64,000 nucleotides of DNA from Burkholderia plantarii (GTDB taxonomy: Bacteria; Pseudomonadota; Gammaproteobacteria; Burkholderiales; Burkholderiaceae): assembly GCF_001411805.1 (NCBI RefSeq), contig NZ_CP007212.1, forward strand, positions 3,038,001 through 3,102,000, read 5' to 3'. Positions within the stretch are counted from its first letter, which is position 1; each line of letters starts with the position of its first letter. The notes beneath the pieces were generated by a model. It searched no databases. It was not told the origin of the DNA and saw only the letters and a program-made list of their open reading frames with translations. The position numbers were made by a program, and so were the translations under genes. This document shows, in pieces, positions 27,001 through 36,189 of the stretch.

Positions 27001-28334
27001 ACGCGCGCGAGGCCGGTATCGACCACGTAGCGGATGCCCGGCACCGTCAGCGAGGTCTCGGCGACGTTGGTGGCCAGCACGATGCGGCGCGCGTTCGACC
27101 CCTTGAACACGCGCTCCTGGTCGGCCGCCGACAGCCGCGCGAACAGCGGCAGGATCTCGGTGTGCGGCGGATGGTGCTTGCGCAGCGCCTCGGCCGCGTC
27201 GCGGATCTCTCGCTCGCCCGGCAGGAACACCAGCACGTCGCCGGGGCCCTCGCGGCACAGCTCGTCCACCGCGTCGACGATGCCGTCCATCAGATCGCGC
27301 TCGGCCTCGCGCGCCGTCTTCTGGCGGTCGCGCCCGCTCGCGGCGCCCTCGGCGTTGCGCACCGCCGCCGAGCGCTCGTCGGCGATCGGCCGGTAGCGGA
27401 TCTCGACCGGATAGAGCCGGCCGCTCACCTCGATCACCGGCGCCGGCTGCGTCTCGCTGCCGAAGTGGCGCGCGAAGCGGTCCGCGTCGATGGTCGCCGA
27501 GGTCACGATCAGCTTCAGGTCCGGCCGCTTCGGCAGGATCTGGCGCAGGTAGCCGAGCAGGAAATCGATGTTGAGGCTGCGTTCGTGCGCCTCGTCGATG
27601 ATCAGCGTGTCATACGCCCGCAACAGCGGATCGGTCTGCGTCTCGGCCAGCAGGATGCCGTCGGTCATCAGCTTGACCGAGGCGCCCGGCGCGAGATTGT
27701 CGGTAAAACGTACCTTGTAGCCGACCACCTCGCCGAACGGCGTACCGAGTTCCTCGGCGATCCGGCGGCCGGTGGACGACGCGGCCAGCCGGCGCGGCTG
27801 GGTATGGCCGATCAGGCCGCGGCCGCCCGCGCCGAGCCCGCGGCCGAGCGCGAGACAGATCTTCGGCAGCTGGGTGGTCTTGCCCGAGCCGGTCTCGCCG
27901 CAGACGATCACCACCTGGTTCCCGGCGATCGCGCGCGCGATCTCCTCGCGCTTGCCGGACACGGGCAGGCTCTCGGGGAACGTGATCGGCGGGATCGGGT
28001 TCGGCGTGACGGGCGGGCGGGCGGCGCGCGGCTCGCGGGGTTCACGCGGCGGGCGGCCCTCGCGCGGCTCGCGATCGGGACGGGCTTCGCGCGGCTCGCG
28101 CGGCGGCCGGCTTTCACGACCTTCACGGCTTTCGCCGCCTTCGCGCGGCGTGCGCTCGGCACGCGGCGTGCGCTCCGGCTGCACGGCGCGCGGCTCGCGC
28201 TTCGGGTTCGACGATTCGGTGGGACGGGCCGCTGGCGGCGCCTGACGCGGCTCCGGGCGCGCCGCCGGCTGCGCACCTTGATCCGCCGGTGCATCCGAGC
28301 GCTTCGGTGCGGAGCTTTTGGGTACATTCGACAT
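24030..28334 (-). CDS. hrpA: ATP-dependent RNA helicase HrpA
   Basis: DEAH-box RNA helicase of 1434 residues, involved in mRNA processing and ribosome rescue in E. coli. The Walker A motif GETGSGKTT is at 146-154 and the DEAH box is in IIDEAHERSL; motif VI is QRAGRCGR. The C terminus carries the long HrpA-specific region. Two features are unusual. The first 115 residues are an Arg/Pro/Glu-rich low-complexity tail with repeated REPRE units, and a Gly/Ala/Pro-rich insert lies around residues 1100-1150. The start at 28334 is only 23 bp from the divergent argA start. Confidence 0.94.
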   Translation of the reverse strand: MSNVPKSSAPKRSDAPADQGAQPAARPEPRQAPPAARPTESSNPKREPRAVQPERTPRAERTPREGGESREGRESRPPREPREARPDREPREGRPPREPREPRAARPPVTPNPIPPITFPESLPVSGKREEIARAIAGNQVVIVCGETGSGKTTQLPKICLALGRGLGAGGRGLIGHTQPRRLAASSTGRRIAEELGTPFGEVVGYKVRFTDNLAPGASVKLMTDGILLAETQTDPLLRAYDTLIIDEAHERSLNIDFLLGYLRQILPKRPDLKLIVTSATIDADRFARHFGSETQPAPVIEVSGRLYPVEIRYRPIADERSAAVRNAEGAASGRDRQKTAREAERDLMDGIVDAVDELCREGPGDVLVFLPGEREIRDAAEALRKHHPPHTEILPLFARLSAADQERVFKGSNARRIVLATNVAETSLTVPGIRYVVDTGLARVKRYSYRNKVEQLQVESISQAAANQRAGRCGRVADGICIRLYEDADYAGRARFTDPEILRSSLAAVILRMKSLHLSSIESFPFIEPPPGRAIADGYQLLNELGAVDDDNALTPLGRELARLPLDPRVGRMILAARDQQALREVLIIASALSVQDPRDRPIEAQEQADQAHRRFADERSEFLQWLKIWAWFEEAVAHKKSNRQLVDACRANFLSHLRLREWRDVHSQLLTVVRELGWRLNEVDATFEQIHLSLLTGLLGNIGMKADDEPHYLGARTIKFHLWPGSALVKKAGRWVMAAELVETSRLYARCIAKIEPEWIEKVGAHLLKTALSEPHWEKRPAQVSAFERGTLYGLTIYHRRRVAFGRQDPARARELFIRGALVEGEFDTRLAFFAHNRKLLADIEQLEHKSRRQDVLVDDELIYGFYDQAIPAGIHTGAAFERWYRDELKASGQPEDKLRLLYLSRDDLMRHEAAGVTTDLFPKRLTMAGVEMALSYHFEPGSPRDGVTLQVPLFALNQVDARRAEWLVPGMLKEKVQLLLKSLPQKLRRHCVPLPDYAAGFVGRAGAERFGAGALVDVLITDVRGQTQIAMKASDFKLETLPAHLFMNFKVIDEHGRQLAMGRNLAQLRGELGAQAQQHFQKIAAAATLAPAGEAADGAPLQAGAAGGQRGPGGVGGPGGRSAPPRTAPAAGAGAGTAGEAGGSGATALYENLTTWNFGKLPELLEIRRRGQTLYGYPALVDRGTHCDVEVFDSPEEAARIHRAGLRRLFALQLKEPIKYLEKNLPGLREMAMHYMTLGSQDELRDQLIDTALDRACLQDPLPDDDASFHTRRDEGRSRLNLLAQEIARLVGQILAEYVGLARKLAQAKSFGAAHADMVAQLNALVGKRFVIDTPYPQLAHFPRYLKGIALRIDKLKADPARDARQLAELAPLAQHYQRAVSQRGGAADGRLTEFRWLLEELRISLFAQELRTPMPVSVKRLHKVWESLQR

Positions 28335-28342
28335 GGGGGCGC

Positions 28343-28350
28343 ATTATAAT
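28343..28350. promoter_or_regulatory. Palindromic -10 element shared by hrpA and argA
   Basis: ATTATAAT reads as TATAAT on both strands (28345-28350 on plus, 28348-28343 on minus). It lies 7 bases before the argA ATG and 8 bases before the hrpA ATG in a 23-bp gap. If used, both transcripts would begin at or within a few bases of the start codon. No good -35 box is seen on either strand. Confidence 0.55.
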
Positions 28351-28357
28351 CCCGCCC

Positions 28358-29725
28358 ATGAATTCCCAAACCGACCTCCCCGCCGTCCCGACCCCGGCGC
28401 CCATCGATGCGACCGCGATCAGCCACGCGCAGTTCGTCGACTGGATGCGCTCCGTCGCGCCCTATATTCACAAGTTCCGCAACAGCACGTTCGTGATCGG
28501 CTTCGGCGGCGAGGTCGTGCAGCAGGGCCTGCTGAACGCGCTGGTCGCCGACATCGCGCTGCTGCAGGCGATGGGCATCCAGATCGTGCTGGTCCACGGC
28601 TCGCGCCCGCAGCTGGAAGAGCAGTTGAGCCTGCACGGCGTCGAGTCCGAGTTCTCGCACGGGCTGCGCGTCACCGACGCGCGCGCGCTCGAATCGTCGA
28701 AGGAAGCGGCCGGCGAAGTGCGTCTGGACATCGAGGCGGCGGTCAGCCAGGGCTTGCCGAACTCGCCGATGGCGCACGCGCACATCAGCGTGGTGTCGGG
28801 CAACTTCGTGACGGCGCGACCGGTCGGTATCCTCGACGGCGTCGATTTCCAGCACACCGGCGTGGTCCGCAAGATCGATGCCGAATCGATCCGCCATTCG
28901 CTCGCGAGCCGCAAGCTCGTGCTGCTCTCGCCGCTCGGCTTCTCGCCGACGGGCGAGGCGTTCAACCTGTCGATGGAGGACGTTGCCTCGGCCGCCGCGA
29001 TCGCGCTGCGCGCCGACAAGCTGATCTTCCTGACCGACGCGCCCGGCCTCGTCGACGAGGAAGGCGAGCTGATCGGTGAAATGTCGCTCGACGCGGCCGC
29101 CGAGCTGCTCGACTCCGGCAACCTGCAGGGCGATCAGGCGTTCCACCTCAAGCATGCGATCCGCGGCTGCCGGGGCGGCGTGGCGCGGGGCCACCTGCTG
29201 CCCTACTCGCTCGACGGCGGCGTGCTGCTCGAACTGTTCCTGCACGACGGCGTCGGCACCATGATCTCCTACGAGAACCTGGAAAGCCTGCGCGAGGCGA
29301 CGCCGGACGACGTCGGTGGCATCCTCACGCTGATCGAGCCGCTCGAGAGCGACGGCACGCTGGTGCGGCGAGGCCGCCACCAGATCGAGCGCGACATCGA
29401 CCACTTCTCGGTGATCGAGCACGACGGCGTGCTGTTCGGCTGCGCGGCGCTGTATCCGTATACGCAGGAGAAGATCGGCGAGATGGCCTGCCTGACCGTC
29501 GCGCCCGAGGCGCAGGGTTCCGGCGACGGCGAGCGCCTGCTCAAGCGCATCGAGCAGCGCGCGCGGGCTCGCGGCCTCACGCGCATCTTCGTGCTGACGA
29601 CGCGCACCGAGCACTGGTTCCTCAAGCGTGGCTTCGTCAAGGTCAACGTCGACGACCTGCCCGAAGACCGCCGCAAACTCTATAACTGGCAGCGCAAGTC
29701 GCTCGTGCTGATGAAGCAGCTCTGA
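28358..29725 (+). CDS. argA: Amino-acid N-acetyltransferase (N-acetylglutamate synthase)
   Basis: First enzyme of arginine biosynthesis, acetylating glutamate with acetyl-CoA. The 455 residues hold an amino-acid-kinase-like domain (about 30-290, with VIGFGGEVV and LVHGSRPQ) that binds arginine for feedback control, then a GNAT acetyltransferase domain (about 300-455, with [17 protein letters not shown]). The start at 28358 gives the N terminus seen in Burkholderia relatives. No clear ribosome site precedes it. yggX follows 50 bp downstream. Confidence 0.95.
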   Translation: MNSQTDLPAVPTPAPIDATAISHAQFVDWMRSVAPYIHKFRNSTFVIGFGGEVVQQGLLNALVADIALLQAMGIQIVLVHGSRPQLEEQLSLHGVESEFSHGLRVTDARALESSKEAAGEVRLDIEAAVSQGLPNSPMAHAHISVVSGNFVTARPVGILDGVDFQHTGVVRKIDAESIRHSLASRKLVLLSPLGFSPTGEAFNLSMEDVASAAAIALRADKLIFLTDAPGLVDEEGELIGEMSLDAAAELLDSGNLQGDQAFHLKHAIRGCRGGVARGHLLPYSLDGGVLLELFLHDGVGTMISYENLESLREATPDDVGGILTLIEPLESDGTLVRRGRHQIERDIDHFSVIEHDGVLFGCAALYPYTQEKIGEMACLTVAPEAQGSGDGERLLKRIEQRARARGLTRIFVLTTRTEHWFLKRGFVKVNVDDLPEDRRKLYNWQRKSLVLMKQL

Positions 29726-29775
29726 GCGGCGCCCAAGCGCGCGCCCTCCCCAGTCGATTACAGGAGAAGTCAACG

Positions 29776-30051
29776 ATGTCCCGTATGGTTCAATGCGCAA
29801 AGCTCGGCCACGAAGCCGAAGGCCTCGATTTCCCGCCACTGCCGGGCGAACTCGGCAAGCGGATCTATGAAAACGTGTCGAAGGAAGCGTGGCAGGGCTG
29901 GCTCAAGCAGCAGACCATGCTGATCAACGAGAACCGCCTGAACATGGCGGACCCGCGCGCGCGCCAGTATCTCGTCAAGCAGACCGAGAAGTATTTCTTC
30001 GGCGAAGGCGCCGACCAGGCGACGGGCTTCGTGCCGCCGACCGAGGGCTGA
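29776..30051 (+). CDS. yggX: Oxidative damage protection / Fe(II)-trafficking protein YggX
   Basis: Small cytosolic protein of 91 residues, the standard YggX length. It starts [10 protein letters not shown] with the conserved Cys7, and continues through the [14 protein letters not shown] and KYFFGEG segments. YggX protects iron-sulfur clusters from oxidation and may carry iron. The start follows an ACAGGAGAAG ribosome site. It is cotranscribed with argA, given the 50-bp gap. Confidence 0.95.
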   Translation: MSRMVQCAKLGHEAEGLDFPPLPGELGKRIYENVSKEAWQGWLKQQTMLINENRLNMADPRARQYLVKQTEKYFFGEGADQATGFVPPTEG

Positions 30052-30353
30052 GCGCTTCGCCTCCGCCGTGCGGCGCGCTCGCGTTGCACGACATCGTCAG
30101 TGCCGCGTGGATGACGCGCGGCACGTGACGGCCCCCCTCCCGCCCCGCCTTCTCTTCCGCGGCTTCCCTCGCTTCTCGCCGGTTTCGTCCTGCCCCGCCC
30201 TGCAGCGCCCCATCCCGCGACGACGTCGAACAATTTCAGCGTCCGCGCAAAAATAACGCTGGATAAAAGTGCGCGATGCCGCTATGATAACGCCTCGATT
30301 CGCGCCAAGGCATGGATCGCGTCCCGCCGGACGGAATGAGATGGAAAAAAGGC

Positions 30354-30382
30354 TTGACGCAGTAACAAAGCCCCGTCATAAT
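30354..30382 (+). promoter_or_regulatory. Sigma-70 promoter of tRNA-Val
   Basis: TTGACG (30354-30359), a 17-base spacer and CATAAT (30377-30382) place the transcription start about 6 bases before the tRNA. Confidence 0.85.
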
Positions 30383-30394
30383 TCAAGGCTCTTT

Positions 30395-30469
30395 GGGCGG
30401 TTAGCTCAGCGGTAGAGCACTGCCTTCACACGGCAGGGGTCACTGGTTCGATCCCAGTACCGCCCACCA
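30395..30469 (+). tRNA. tRNA-Val (CAC)
   Basis: 75-base cloverleaf beginning GGGCGGTTAGCTCAG with encoded CCA. The anticodon loop TTCACAC sits between stems CTGCC and GGCAG, anticodon CAC, reading valine GTG codons. Confidence 0.96.
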
Positions 30470-30500
30470 AAGAATTCACGGTGCCTCACGGCATCGCAGC

Positions 30501-30540
30501 AAAAAGCCCCATGATGAAAGTCATGGGGCTTTTTGCTTTT
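30501..30540 (+). terminator. Terminator after tRNA-Val
   Basis: Stem AAAAAGCCCCATGA / TCATGGGGCTTTTT with a GAA-type loop, followed by GCTTTT. A strong rho-independent terminator, possibly active on both strands. Confidence 0.9.
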
Positions 30541-31067
30541 CAACGCATTTCCATCGCGATCGCTTTCCTGCCGCGCCGGCGCATCCGACAACCGGGCGCG
30601 GCATCGCGCGCCGTCCGGACCGCTGGACGCGGTGGGCGACCACTCGCCCGCCGAGGCGGTGGGGCCTATTCGCTCGACCACATCGTCGACGCCGTGCGCA
30701 ACGTGCTTGGCCTGCATCGAGCCGGGCCGCGCGGGAGGATCGCGTTACCGTCGTTTCCGATCGAGGCCGGCGAACTGCCGCGGCACGTCGGTCGCCTCAG
30801 GTATCGCGGCGCTCCGCTCCACTTCGGCCGCCACCGGACCCATCGCTACGACGATCCCGAGCAGACCTACTGGATACGCCATCTCGGCCGCGACCGTTCC
30901 ACGGCACTGACGGAATCGGTGTTGCACGAGCATGAGCGGGACCGCGCTTCGCCGCAAGCCGGGCCGTTCACGCGAAGCCCTTCCTACGCATACCCGCGCC
31001 CGCCAATGAAAAACGGCCCGAATCCCGCGATCCAGGCCGTCATGACGACGCCGTCCATCAACCCGCC
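30541..31067. other. Intergenic, no supported gene
   Basis: About 530 bases between the tRNA-Val terminator and the convergent lipoprotein gene. Open frames exist on both strands but none shows recognisable motifs, signal peptides or a convincing ribosome site. It may be decayed sequence. Confidence 0.45.
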
Positions 31068-31559
31068 TCACTGCGCCTTCGCCGCTACGTGCCCCGCGCC
31101 GTTGCCGCCGCCCACGTAGCGCAGCATCGACAGTTCCTCGCGCACCTTGCCCGGATCGCTTTCGAGCGACGGCGTGAGCGGCCCCGCCACCAGCGCGAAC
31201 GGCACCACCATGCGCACGTACTTCGTCTCGCCCTGCGTGAGATAGAACGTGAGCGGCCGGTCGGGCGCGCTCGAGGTGGTGACGGTGTACTGCCCGGCCG
31301 GCTCGTCGAGATAGAAGAAGCCGCCGCCCGGTATCTCGCCGGCGGGCCGGTCGTTGACCTTGACGTGGTCGCCGCTCGCCAGGCCGAGCTTCGCCTGGCT
31401 GCGGAAGAACACGATGCGCCCCTGCCCCGCGGCCGGTGCCGGCACCGAGGCCCACATGTCCCGGTAGATCGGCTTTTGCGGCCGGGACGCGCATCCCGCG
31501 AACGCGATCGTCGTCGCCAGTACCGTCAACGCAGCGCCCGTGCGCCAGTTCCACCTCAT
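31068..31559 (-). CDS. Lipoprotein with DUF2846 domain
   Basis: Small lipoprotein of 163 residues. The start at 31559 yields a signal with lipobox AFAGC (Cys23). The mature part has the DUF2846 pattern: GRIVFFRSQ early, VNDRPAGEIPGGGFFYLDEPAGQYTV in the middle, and a beta-rich end. The domain is common in secreted proteins and its role is unknown. A longer frame upstream lacks a signal at its N terminus. Confidence 0.82.
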   Translation of the reverse strand: MRWNWRTGAALTVLATTIAFAGCASRPQKPIYRDMWASVPAPAAGQGRIVFFRSQAKLGLASGDHVKVNDRPAGEIPGGGFFYLDEPAGQYTVTTSSAPDRPLTFYLTQGETKYVRMVVPFALVAGPLTPSLESDPGKVREELSMLRYVGGGNGAGHVAAKAQ

Positions 31560-31839
31560 CGTCGTGTCCTCCGGATCGTGACGCTTGTCGCGACGAAACC
31601 GGCACGCGGCCGGCCTCCCGTCAGTCCAGCATAGACGATTCGACTCGCCGTCGCGACCATCGTCGCCGATACGCGACGCCGCTTTGACAATCCGAAACAT
31701 TCCCGCGGCACGCCGCAAACTTGCCGTGACGATTCGCGACCAACCGCGTGGCTGACCGCATGGCCAGGCCTGATGGCCGTGCCGCGCGGCACGCGACCGA
31801 CCCCGCGATCGAAGCCGCGCCGTGCCGCCCCTTCGCCTC

Positions 31840-33267
31840 TCACGCGGCGCCGATCTGCCGCGCCGTCGAGGCGATCGCCTGCGCCGCCTTGCCGACGATC
31901 TCGTCGACGTCCTGCGTCGTCACGACGAGCGGCGGCGACAGCAGCATGCGATCGCCGGTCGCGCGCATGATCAGATTGCCGTTGAAGCAGTAGTCGCGGC
32001 AGATCGCGCCGACCTCGCCGCCGTCGGCGAAGCGGCGCCGCGCGGCCGGGTCCCGCGCGAGCTGGATGCCGGCCACGAGCCCGGCGCCGGCCACCTCGCC
32101 CACGATCGGGCTGCCCGCCAGCGCCTCGCGCAGGCGCCGCTGGAAATACGGCCCGATCTCGGTCTTCACGCGCTCGACCACGCCGCCCTCGCGCAGCACG
32201 CGCAGGTTCGCCACCGCGACGGCCGCCGCCACCGGATGCCCGGAGTAGGTCATGCCGTGATTGAACTCGCCATGTGCGACCAGCGCGTCGGCGATGCGAT
32301 CGGACAGCGCCACGGCGCCCATCGGCACGTAGCCGCTCGTCAGCCCCTTGGCCAGCGTCATCAGGTCGGGCGTGAAGCCGAAGTGCTGATGCGAGAACCA
32401 CTCGCCGGTGCGCCCGAAGCCGCCGATCACCTCGTCGGCCACCAGCAGCACGTCGTACTTGCGGCAGATCCGTTCGATCTCGGGCCAGTAGGCCGCGTCG
32501 GGAAAGATCACGCCACCCGCGCCCTGGAACGGCTCGCCGATGAACGCGGCCACGTTGTCGGCGCCGAGTTCGAGGATCTTCGCCTCCAGCTGCCGCGCGC
32601 GCTCGAGCGCGAACGCCTCGGGCGTCTGGTCGGCGCGCGCCTCGCCGAAGAAATACGGCTGGTCGATATGCACGACGTGCTCGACCTTCGACGGCATCTG
32701 CTCGTGCATGTAGTCCATGCCGCCGAGCGTGCCGCCCGCGATGGTCGAGCCGTGATAGCCGTTGCGCCGCGAGATCACGTATTTGCGCTCGGGCTGCCCC
32801 TGCGTGAGCCAGTACTGGTACACGACGCGCAGCACCGTGTCGTTGCCTTCCGAGCCGCTGTTGCAGTAGAAGAAACGGTTGAACGCGGGCGGCGCGATCT
32901 CGGCGAGCAGCGCCGACAGCTCGATCACGGGCGGATGCGTGGTCTTGAAGAAGGTGTTGTAGAACGGCAGCTCGCGCAGTTGCCGTGCGCCGGCCTCGAT
33001 CAGTTCCTCGCGGCCGTAGCCGACGTTCACGCACCAGAGCCCGGCCATCCCGTCGATGATGCGGTTGCCGTCGGAATCGCGCAGGTGGACGCCGTGCGCG
33101 CCGGTGATCACGCGGCTGCCGGCGCGATTGAGCGCGCCCATGTCCGAGAACGGGTGCAGGTGGTGCGCGGCGTCGAGCGCGCGATACTCGGCCGTCGAGC
33201 GCGCCCCGGCCGCGGCCGGCGCGCGCTCGGCCTGGACGTAGGCCGATTCGCCGATTCGTTGCGTCAT
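31840..33267 (-). CDS. spuC: Class III aminotransferase, SpuC-like (putrescine/polyamine-pyruvate)
   Basis: PLP-dependent omega-aminotransferase of 475 residues. The Schiff-base lysine is K307 in MTLAKGLTSGY and the PLP-ring Asp is D278 in VADEVIGGFGRTG. Placement in one operon with puuA and puuD matches pseudomonad SpuC, which transaminates putrescine or gamma-glutamylputrescine-type amines to pyruvate. It could replace the oxidase PuuB, which is not encoded here. The start at 33267 follows a GGAGGATC ribosome site. It lies 47 bp after puuA. Confidence 0.86.
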   Translation of the reverse strand: MTQRIGESAYVQAERAPAAAGARSTAEYRALDAAHHLHPFSDMGALNRAGSRVITGAHGVHLRDSDGNRIIDGMAGLWCVNVGYGREELIEAGARQLRELPFYNTFFKTTHPPVIELSALLAEIAPPAFNRFFYCNSGSEGNDTVLRVVYQYWLTQGQPERKYVISRRNGYHGSTIAGGTLGGMDYMHEQMPSKVEHVVHIDQPYFFGEARADQTPEAFALERARQLEAKILELGADNVAAFIGEPFQGAGGVIFPDAAYWPEIERICRKYDVLLVADEVIGGFGRTGEWFSHQHFGFTPDLMTLAKGLTSGYVPMGAVALSDRIADALVAHGEFNHGMTYSGHPVAAAVAVANLRVLREGGVVERVKTEIGPYFQRRLREALAGSPIVGEVAGAGLVAGIQLARDPAARRRFADGGEVGAICRDYCFNGNLIMRATGDRMLLSPPLVVTTQDVDEIVGKAAQAIASTARQIGAA

Positions 33268-33314
33268 GATGGATCCTCCGTTGGGCGGCGCGAACGCCGC
33301 GGATTCGGGTTTCG

Positions 33315-34649
33315 TCACACGTGCAGCAGCAGATGGCGCCGCTCCCACGAACTGATCACGCGGAAGAACGCCTCGTATTCGGTTTCCTTCAGCGCCAGAT
33401 ACGCCTTCACGAACTTCTCGCCGAGGATCTCGGCGAGCGGCGTGGAGGCGGCCATCAGCGTGAGCCCTTCCTCGAGGTTGCGCGGCAGCTGGTACGGCAG
33501 GCTGTAGCCGTCGGCCGCGAGCGGCGCGGTCGGACTCAGGCCCTGGGTGATGCCGAGATAGCCGGCCGCGAGCGTGCCGGCCAGCGCCAGATACGGGTTG
33601 CAGTCCACGCCCGGGATGCGGTTCTCGATGCGCCGCGCGGCCGGCGCCGCGTGCGGAATCCGGAAGCCGACCGTGCGGTTGTCGTAGCCCCACTGCACGT
33701 TGATCGGCGCGGCCATGAAGCGCGACAGCCGCCGGTACGAGTTGATGTACGGCGCGAAGATCGGCATCAGCGCCGGCGTGTATTTTTGCAGGCCGGCCAG
33801 GTAGCTGCGGAACATGTCGGTCGATTCGCCCTGGGCGTCGACGAACAGGTTGCGCCCGCTCTCCACGTCGACGATGCTCTGGTGGATGTGCATCGCCGAG
33901 CCGGGCTCGTTCTCCATCGGCTTGGCCATGAAGGTCGCGTACATGTTGTGGCGCAGCGCGGCCTCGCGCACGGTGCGCTTGAACAGGAACACCTGGTCGG
34001 CCAGCGCGAGCGCGTCGCCGTGCTGGAAATTGATCTCCATCTGCGCGGCGCCGACCTCGTGGATCAGCGTGTCGATGTCGAGCCCCTGCATGTCGCAGTA
34101 TTCGTAGATGTCCTCGAACAGCGGGTCGAATTCGTTGACGGCCTCGATCGAGTACGACTGGCGGCCCGTCTCGGCGCGCCCGGTGCGGCCCACCGGCGGG
34201 CGCAGCGGCAGGTCCGGGTCCTTGTTCATTTCCACCAGGTAGAACTCGAGCTCGGGCGCCACCACCGGCCGCCAGCCCTGCTGGCGGTACAGCTCCAGCA
34301 CGCGGCGCAGCACGTAGCGCGGCGAGATCGCCACCGGCGAGCCATCGAAGTGGACGCAGTCGTGGATCACCTGCGCGGTCGGATCGACGGCCCACGGGAT
34401 CAGGCAGATGGTGGACGGATCGGGCACGCAGACCATGTCGGGATCGGTCACGCCCGACAGCGAGCCGTCCTCGGGATAGTCGCCGGTGACGGTCTGCACC
34501 ATCACTGCCTGCGGCAGCCGCATCGATTCACCGGTTTCGAACTTGTTGCGCGGAATGATCTTGCCGCGCGCGATGCCGGCCATGTCGGGAATGATCGCTT
34601 CGACTTCGGTGATCCGGTGCTGCTTCATGAAATCGTCAAGGTCTTGCAT
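33315..34649 (-). CDS. puuA: Gamma-glutamylputrescine synthetase-type glutamine synthetase
   Basis: Glutamine-synthetase-fold ligase of 444 residues, shorter than GlnA (471) and lacking the adenylylation-site segment. Signatures include APELEFYLVE, the EVGAAQMEINF metal segment, KPMENEPGSAMHIHQS and RRIENRIPG. In the gamma-glutamylated route it joins glutamate to putrescine with ATP. It lies 1 bp after puuD's stop and before the aminotransferase, consistent with a polyamine operon. Exact amine specificity is inferred from context. Confidence 0.88.
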   Translation of the reverse strand: MQDLDDFMKQHRITEVEAIIPDMAGIARGKIIPRNKFETGESMRLPQAVMVQTVTGDYPEDGSLSGVTDPDMVCVPDPSTICLIPWAVDPTAQVIHDCVHFDGSPVAISPRYVLRRVLELYRQQGWRPVVAPELEFYLVEMNKDPDLPLRPPVGRTGRAETGRQSYSIEAVNEFDPLFEDIYEYCDMQGLDIDTLIHEVGAAQMEINFQHGDALALADQVFLFKRTVREAALRHNMYATFMAKPMENEPGSAMHIHQSIVDVESGRNLFVDAQGESTDMFRSYLAGLQKYTPALMPIFAPYINSYRRLSRFMAAPINVQWGYDNRTVGFRIPHAAPAARRIENRIPGVDCNPYLALAGTLAAGYLGITQGLSPTAPLAADGYSLPYQLPRNLEEGLTLMAASTPLAEILGEKFVKAYLALKETEYEAFFRVISSWERRHLLLHV

Positions 34650-34650
34650 G

Positions 34651-35481
34651 TCAGCCTCGTTGAGATGATTGCCGGCGTGTTCCAGCGCGCGGCGTCGCGC
34701 CCGCGGCCGCCTCGGCCACGCCGCGCACGCGGGCCCGGCAGGCGTCGCCGAACGCCGCGAAGATCGCCCGCGACAGCGGATGCTTCGCGAATTGCCATTC
34801 CGGATGCCACTGCACGCCGAGCACGAAGCCCGGCGCGTCGCGCACGCTCACGGCCTCGATCAGCCCGTCGGGCGCGACCGCCTCGGCCACGAGCCCGTCG
34901 CCGAGCCGGTCGATCCCTTGCGCGTGCAACGAATTCACCCGGACCTCGGCCGCGCCGCCGGCCAGCCGCGCGAGCAGCCCGCCCGGCACCAGCCGCACCG
35001 GATGCGCGGGGCCGTACTGCGCGTCGAGCGGCGCGGCCTTGTCCTCGCGGTGATCGGCGAGGCCCGGGACGTCGTGCAGGCGCTGGTGCAGCGTGCCGCC
35101 GAACATCACGTTGAGTTCCTGCAGGCCGCGGCAGAGCGCGAGTACCGGAACGCCGGCCGCGATCGCCGCGCGCGCGAGCGGCAGCGTGGTGGCGTCGCGG
35201 GCCGGATCGTGCAGCGTGCCGGGCGCGCTGGCGGGGCCGTGGTAGCGCCGCGGCTCGAGGTTCGAATAGCTGCCGGTCAGCAGCAGCCCGTCGATCGCGG
35301 CAAGCAGATCGGGGACCGGCTGCCGCTCGCCGAGCGCCGGCAGCACGAACGCGAGCGCACCGGCGCCGTCGACCACGGCGTCGAGGTATTTCTCACCGGC
35401 CGAATGGCTCGGATGCGGCCCCGCCATGCCGCGATCGGCGCTGACGGCCACCACGGGGCGGACGGTTCGGGATCGGTTCAT
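34651..35481 (-). CDS. puuD: Gamma-glutamyl-GABA hydrolase (class I glutamine amidotransferase-like)
   Basis: Class I amidotransferase-fold hydrolase of 276 residues that splits gamma-glutamyl-GABA into glutamate and GABA. The nucleophile is C117 in LALCRGLQE; the catalytic His is in GVQWHPEW near the C terminus. The start at 35481 is chosen at MNRSRTVRP; a longer frame upstream is Arg-rich and not conserved. First gene of the minus-strand arm puuD-puuA-spuC. Confidence 0.88.
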   Translation of the reverse strand: MNRSRTVRPVVAVSADRGMAGPHPSHSAGEKYLDAVVDGAGALAFVLPALGERQPVPDLLAAIDGLLLTGSYSNLEPRRYHGPASAPGTLHDPARDATTLPLARAAIAAGVPVLALCRGLQELNVMFGGTLHQRLHDVPGLADHREDKAAPLDAQYGPAHPVRLVPGGLLARLAGGAAEVRVNSLHAQGIDRLGDGLVAEAVAPDGLIEAVSVRDAPGFVLGVQWHPEWQFAKHPLSRAIFAAFGDACRARVRGVAEAAAGATPRAGTRRQSSQRG

Positions 35482-35949
35482 GCTGGCTCCGGTTCGACAG
35501 GCATGCCGCCTCGCGCCACGCACGACAGGACACGCGCAAACGCACCGGCCCGCGCGGGCCGGCGGCAGCGGATCGGGTAACGGATCGAAAAACGACGACG
35601 GGCGCGGCAACCGCACAGGAAAACGCGCCGGCATGCAGCACACGCCGTCGCGACACGAGCCGCGGGCGGGCTCGCCGCCGCGCGGCCGGCACGCGCGAGG
35701 CAGGCGCTAGGGCAACAGCGAAGCGGCGTGGTACGGCCGCAGCGCGCTGTGCGCGCGGGCCGCGCCGACGTTGAAGCGGCGCACGCCGCGCCGGGACATG
35801 GCGGGCGAGGAATTAGGCAGGCTAGGGCTGGCGCGATACTCGCCGCTGCCGGTTTCAGGGAACTCGACGGCGCGCGGCAGGGCCGCGTCGCGCGTTCGAT
35901 CCCGTTTGACCAGGGGGCCTCGGACTCTCACGATCACACTCGACTGACT

Positions 35950-35965
35950 GTTTAAAGTATTGAAC
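35950..35965. promoter_or_regulatory. Putative PuuR operator (puuD side)
   Basis: GTTTAAAGTATTGAAC, a 16-base element with palindromic ends (GTT...AAC) that matches the element at 36190-36205 at 12 of 16 positions. It overlaps a possible -10 box for the puuD arm. Confidence 0.45.
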
Positions 35966-36189
35966 GCGTCGGGCGCCGTGGTGACAAAACTGGCACGATC
36001 GCTCGACACGCCGGCTGGCCGTCGGGTCCGATCGGAAGGAGCGCGCATCGCGCGAGCTGGCGTCATTCGGGCCAGAGTGATCGGCATGACGACTTGCTGT
36101 CAACCAGCTTAACGGATTTCAAGATAGCGTCAATCGGGTTTCAAAATTCCCGATCCGGTGTTTACCCTGAGGTTCGCGGCGCCCGCGCC

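Noticed and set aside
23985..28349. Plus-strand open frame of over 1400 codons opposite hrpA
   Set aside because: Low-complexity shadow of hrpA caused by high GC and rare stop codons; no domain and no ribosome site.
30481..31119. Plus-strand frame after tRNA-Val
   Set aside because: It begins inside the tRNA terminator and runs into the end of the convergent lipoprotein gene. No motif or ribosome site.
35707..36087. Minus-strand frame between puuD and puuR
   Set aside because: Ser/Arg/Pro-rich, no motif, and it covers a proposed operator/promoter region.
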